Shown one piece after another: positions 6,158 through 8,933 of a stretch of 8,933 nt of DNA; the first letter of the stretch is position 1; the number at the start of each line of letters is the position of its first letter. The notes under the pieces are model-generated. The model was not told the origin of the DNA. It saw only the letters and a list, made by a program, of their open reading frames with translations, and ran no database searches. The position numbers and the translations under genes were made by a program. The DNA comes from Acidobacteriota bacterium (GTDB lineage Bacteria > Acidobacteriota > Terriglobia > Terriglobales > Acidobacteriaceae), in assembly GCA_021781075.1 (NCBI GenBank), contig JAJXXN010000247.1:1-8933 (forward strand), written 5' to 3'.

Positions 6158-7921
6158 TCAGGCCGTGTACGCCGCTTCCCTCACGTCGACGTTCTTCAAC
6201 AGCCGCACCGGATAGTAGGCGTTGCGCGTGTACTGCTTGACCATGCGGTTGGTGTTGAAGAAGGAGCCGTTGAAGGCGATGGTGGTCTTCATCAACTGTG
6301 CCCAGTGTTGCATGCCGCTGCGGTAGAGCGGGATGATGCTGGACTCGAGCTTGCGGTAGAGGGAGAATGCCTCGGCGATGTCGTCTTCACCATCTTCAAT
6401 GGCCCAGCCGGTAACGCCCTCAATGCAGCCCTCAATCCACCAACCATCGAGGATGGAGAGGCTGGGCACTCCGTTCAGTGCGGCCTTCATGCCGCTGGTT
6501 CCCGAGGCCTCGTAGGGGCGGCGGGGATTGTTGACCCAGACATCCACACCGGCGGTCATGAGTGCGCCGAGCTCCCAGTTGTAATTTTCGAGGTAGACGA
6601 TGCGGAGAGTGTCGATGGAGAGTTTGGCGGCGGTTTCAATGACTTTGCGGATGATGGTTTTGCCGGGCTGGTCCTGCGGGTGCGCCTTGCCGCCATAAAC
6701 AATTTGCAAACCGCCGGCGGATTGGGCCATTGCGGCCAGCCGTTCCGGGTCGGTGAACAGGAGGTCAGCGCGCTTGTAAGTGGCAGCGCGGCGGGCAAAA
6801 CCGAGGGTGAGCACATTGGGGCTCAGCGCCTTGCCGGTGAGGGTGGCTATCTCTGACAGCAGCGCCTCCTTGGCCTGCGCGTGCGCTGCAAGAACCTCCG
6901 CCTCTGGAATTTCGATGGCATTGCGCAGATAGAGGTTGTCACGCCGCCAGGCCGGCATGTGCGCGTCAAAAAGATTCTGCATCGGCTCGCTGAGCCAAGT
7001 GGGGGCATGCACGCCGTTCGTGATGGAATCAATCTTGTCTTTGGGGAACATCTGCCGCGAGACTTCGCCATGCTTGAGTGCGACACCGTTGGCGTAACGC
7101 GAGAAACGCAGTGCCAGCGTGGTCATGTTCAACGTCCCGTCCACAATGCAGCCGAGCTTTTCCAGGCGCGCCGTGCGTTCGCCGCCGAGGATGCGGATGG
7201 TCTGCTCAAGGGAAAAGCGGTCGTGGCCGGCAGGGACGGGGGTGTGGGTGGTGAAGACGCACTTCTGTTGAACGGCGGCAATGTCCGTGTTGGAGATTGG
7301 AAACTCCGGCCCGCCGCCAAGCTCACTTTCAAGCAGTGCAAGGGTCAGAAGGGCGGCGTGGCCTTCGTTCATGTGATAAACGTTGGCATTCAAGCCCATG
7401 GCATTCAGGATGCGCGCCCCGCCCATGCCAAGGACAATCTCCTGCTGCAGGCGGTAGTTGGAGTCGCCGCCGTAGAGATGGTCGGTGAGCCCGCGGTCCC
7501 ATGCGGAGTTCTCCTCGAGATCGGTATCGAGCAGGAAGATTGGCACCACATGACCATAGCGGCCCACCACGTCATAGCGCCAGGCGCGCACGGTGACGAT
7601 GCGGTCCTCAATGGCCAAGGTTGTGCGGACAGAAAGCTCGGGAAGTGTATCTGCCGGGTTCCAGGGCTGGGATTGCTCGCTTTGGTTGCCGTTGGGGTCC
7701 AGGTGCTGCTGGAAGTAGCCCTGACGATGAGCAAGAGTGAAGGCGACCATGGGAACGCCCAGGTCTGCGGCGGAACGCAGCGTGTCACCAGCCAGCACAC
7801 CGAGGCCACCGGAATAGGTCGGGAGCTTGGGGTCGATGGCAATCTCCATGGAAAAATAGGCAACGATTCCAGTCTCTGGAGTCACTTCATAAGTAAAGGG
7901 CCGCTTCTGCTGTTCGCTCAT
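6158..7921 (-). CDS. glgP: Alpha-glucan phosphorylase, short form (GT35)
   Basis: This 587-residue cytoplasmic enzyme releases glucose 1-phosphate from glycogen or maltodextrin by phosphorolysis, using pyridoxal phosphate. The expected PLP lysine is Lys479 in EASGTSGMKAALNG, the counterpart of EASGTGNMKFALNG in E. coli phosphorylases. Other family blocks are visible in order: YFSMEIAID and TYSGGLGVLAGD near the N-terminus, NEGHAA, TTHTPVPAGHDRF, SITNGVHAPTW, the phosphate-binding-type ARRAATYKR (Lys383), YGGKAHPQD and SILDGWWIEG. It is much shorter than E. coli GlgP or MalP (about 800 residues) and starts directly at the first catalytic block, without the DUF3417-like N-terminal region of longer relatives, so it matches the compact TIGR02094-type branch. 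Glycogen versus maltodextrin preference cannot be told from sequence alone. It stands alone, convergent with the permease pair, with its own promoter candidate; no other glycogen gene is adjacent. Confidence 0.93.
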   Translation of the reverse strand: MSEQQKRPFTYEVTPETGIVAYFSMEIAIDPKLPTYSGGLGVLAGDTLRSAADLGVPMVAFTLAHRQGYFQQHLDPNGNQSEQSQPWNPADTLPELSVRTTLAIEDRIVTVRAWRYDVVGRYGHVVPIFLLDTDLEENSAWDRGLTDHLYGGDSNYRLQQEIVLGMGGARILNAMGLNANVYHMNEGHAALLTLALLESELGGGPEFPISNTDIAAVQQKCVFTTHTPVPAGHDRFSLEQTIRILGGERTARLEKLGCIVDGTLNMTTLALRFSRYANGVALKHGEVSRQMFPKDKIDSITNGVHAPTWLSEPMQNLFDAHMPAWRRDNLYLRNAIEIPEAEVLAAHAQAKEALLSEIATLTGKALSPNVLTLGFARRAATYKRADLLFTDPERLAAMAQSAGGLQIVYGGKAHPQDQPGKTIIRKVIETAAKLSIDTLRIVYLENYNWELGALMTAGVDVWVNNPRRPYEASGTSGMKAALNGVPSLSILDGWWIEGCIEGVTGWAIEDGEDDIAEAFSLYRKLESSIIPLYRSGMQHWAQLMKTTIAFNGSFFNTNRMVKQYTRNAYYPVRLLKNVDVREAAYTA

Positions 7922-7990
7922 CTGTCAACTTTCCACTTGTTTGTTTTGCGTGCGATGCGCGTAGAGTGCGAATCACGCGACATCCTTCCT

Positions 7991-7999
7991 ATTTTATCA
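7991..7999 (-). promoter_or_regulatory. Extended -10 promoter candidate for glgP
   Basis: On the minus strand the site reads TGATAAAAT: an extended TG followed by TAAAAT, which matches TATAAT at five of six positions. I see no good -35 hexamer at 16-18 bases upstream, consistent with an extended -10 promoter. Transcription would start near 7984, leaving a 5' leader of roughly 60 bases before the ATG at 7919-7921. The leader holds only a weak GGA Shine-Dalgarno element. The surrounding DNA is locally AT-rich compared with the coding regions. Confidence 0.45.
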
Positions 8000-8137
8000 A
8001 TTGACGAGTAATTGGCGGGAAAAGACGGGTGAGAATACTGGGAAGAAACAAAAATGGAACAACCGCGCATCTCCAAAATATGAGGAATAAATGAACTTCC
8101 AATGTGCGTAAGGCGCTGCTGCGCACCACAAATGAGG

Positions 8138-8168
8138 ACCCCGGACTGGCGTGAAGCCGGTCCGGGGT
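8138..8168 (-). terminator. GC-rich hairpin terminator downstream of ahcY
   Basis: ACCCCGGAC at 8138-8146 and GTCCGGGGT at 8160-8168 form a perfect 9-base-pair stem around a 13-base interior, which can add a small GGC/GCC inner stem. It begins 24 bases after the ahcY stop in the direction of transcription. The sequence that follows on the minus strand (CCTCATTTGTGG) has only a short, interrupted T stretch, so termination may be partial or need a factor. A second, weaker hairpin with arms at 8104-8110 and 8120-8126 lies just beyond. Confidence 0.7.
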
Positions 8169-8192
8169 TGCTGGTGTTCTCGCAAAAAGTGT

Positions 8193-8933
8193 TCAGTAAC
8201 GGTAATGTTCAGGCTTGTACGGGCCTTCCAATGGAACTCCGATGTAATCCGCCTGGCGCTTTGAAAGCGTGGTCAACTTGACGCCGATCTTCTCAAGATG
8301 CAGGCGGGCGACCTCTTCATCCAGCTTCTTCGGCAGGACATACACGCCGACCTTGTACGAGTCCTTGTTCTTCCAGAGGTCGAGCTGGGCCAGCGTCTGG
8401 TTGGCGAAGCTGTTGCTCATCACGAAGCTGGGGTGGCCGGTGGCGCAGCCGAGGTTGACGAGCCGGCCCTCGGCGAGCACGAAGATGCTGTTGCCGGAGG
8501 GGAATGTGAACTGGTCGACCTGCGGCTTGATGTTGAGCTTCTTCACGCCCTTCTCGGCGGCCAGGCGGTCCATCTGGATCTCGTTGTCAAAGTGCCCGAT
8601 GTTGCAGACAATGGCCTGGTCCTTCATCTGCTTCATGTGCTCGAGGGTGATGATGTCCACGTTGCCGGTGCAGGTGATGTAGATGTCGCCACGGCCGAGC
8701 GTCTCTTCCACGGTCGTGACCTCGAAGCCTTCCATCGCCGCCTGCAGCGCGTTGATGGGGTCAATCTCGGTGACGATGACGCGCGCGCCCATGCCACGCA
8801 TGGAGTGGGCGCAACCTTTGCCCACATCGCCATAACCGCAAACCACGGCGACCTTGCCGGCGACCATGACGTCGGTGGCGCGCTTGATGCCGTCGGCGAG
8901 GGACTCGCGGCAACCGTAGAGGTTGTCAAACTT
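8193..8933 (-). CDS. ahcY: S-adenosylhomocysteine hydrolase, C-terminal part (N-terminus outside window)
   Basis: The visible 246 codons plus TGA at 8193-8195 encode the NAD-binding and C-terminal part of adenosylhomocysteinase, which reversibly splits S-adenosylhomocysteine into adenosine and homocysteine and so relieves product inhibition of methyltransferases. The frame is open through to the window edge, starting at KFDNLYGCRES, whose Asp-Asn pair matches catalytic Asp190/Asn191 of the human enzyme. The Rossmann dinucleotide motif GYGDVGKG is at 8814-8837. Further family blocks are ARVIVTEIDPINALQA, CNIGHFDNEI, AEGRLVNLGCATGHPSFVM and the C-terminal tail KPEHYRY, which reaches into the neighbouring subunit's cofactor site in the tetramer. 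The substrate-binding N-terminal domain, start codon and promoter lie outside the window. Sequence conservation is very high and I see no disruption. Confidence 0.97.
   Translation of the reverse strand, partial: KFDNLYGCRESLADGIKRATDVMVAGKVAVVCGYGDVGKGCAHSMRGMGARVIVTEIDPINALQAAMEGFEVTTVEETLGRGDIYITCTGNVDIITLEHMKQMKDQAIVCNIGHFDNEIQMDRLAAEKGVKKLNIKPQVDQFTFPSGNSIFVLAEGRLVNLGCATGHPSFVMSNSFANQTLAQLDLWKNKDSYKVGVYVLPKKLDEEVARLHLEKIGVKLTTLSKRQADYIGVPLEGPYKPEHYRY

Noticed and set aside
7924..7929. TTGACA on the minus strand just before the glgP ATG
   Set aside because: It is a perfect -35 hexamer, but it sits only a few bases before the start codon, so a promoter using it would start inside the coding sequence.
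6881..8011. A 376-codon open frame on the plus strand, opposite glgP
   Set aside because: It mirrors the well-conserved phosphorylase frame and runs on into the intergenic promoter region; no recognisable domain or ribosome-binding site supports it.
7997..8185. A 62-codon minus-strand frame in the spacer between glgP and ahcY
   Set aside because: It spans the GC-rich terminator hairpin, has no ribosome-binding site, and its composition (many aromatic residues from AT-rich spacer) does not look like a protein.
7922..8192. Riboswitch such as a SAH or SAM element near ahcY
   Set aside because: This spacer is downstream of ahcY and upstream of glgP. I see no SAH-type conserved core; any such element controlling ahcY would lie outside the window.

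Overview
This is a GC-rich bacterial chromosomal window with no rRNA, tRNA, CRISPR array or recognisable mobile element. It holds two edge-truncated genes and three complete ones. A secreted bacterial tricorn-type peptidase with a Lys/Asp-rich linker, a tandem pair of MacB-like permeases without a neighbouring ATPase, and a short-form alpha-glucan phosphorylase together suggest an Acidobacteriota (Terriglobia-like) genome. That assignment is inference from gene content; no marker gene here proves it.

Layout, left to right. (1) Positions 1-3364, minus strand: almost all of a tricorn-like serine peptidase of MEROPS family S41, lacking only its extreme C-terminus. (2) Positions 3365-3573: a divergent intergenic region with a perfect short palindrome, overlapping candidate promoter elements and a possible 13-codon leader ORF. 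(3) Positions 3574-4806 and 4810-6066, plus strand: two MacB/FtsX-type ABC permeases separated by three bases, almost certainly one transcription unit. (4) Positions 6067-6157: a 91-base convergent spacer nearly filled by a nested inverted repeat. (5) Positions 6158-7921, minus strand: a 587-residue GT35 alpha-glucan phosphorylase with an extended -10 promoter candidate upstream. (6) Positions 7922-8192: spacer with that promoter and a strong GC-rich hairpin that probably terminates the next gene. (7) Positions 8193-8933, minus strand: the C-terminal 246 codons of S-adenosylhomocysteine hydrolase.

Functionally the genes look mostly independent: periplasmic oligopeptide breakdown, an envelope ABC system, glycogen/maltodextrin phosphorolysis, and the activated methyl cycle. 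The only pairing with possible regulatory meaning is the divergent peptidase/permease arrangement, which shares a 209-base control region. I found no convincing new multi-gene system. The points most worth checking are the orphan permease pair, which recalls the acidobacterial duplicated orphan permeases (ADOP) but as two separate genes, and the structured sequences in the two spacers flanking that pair.
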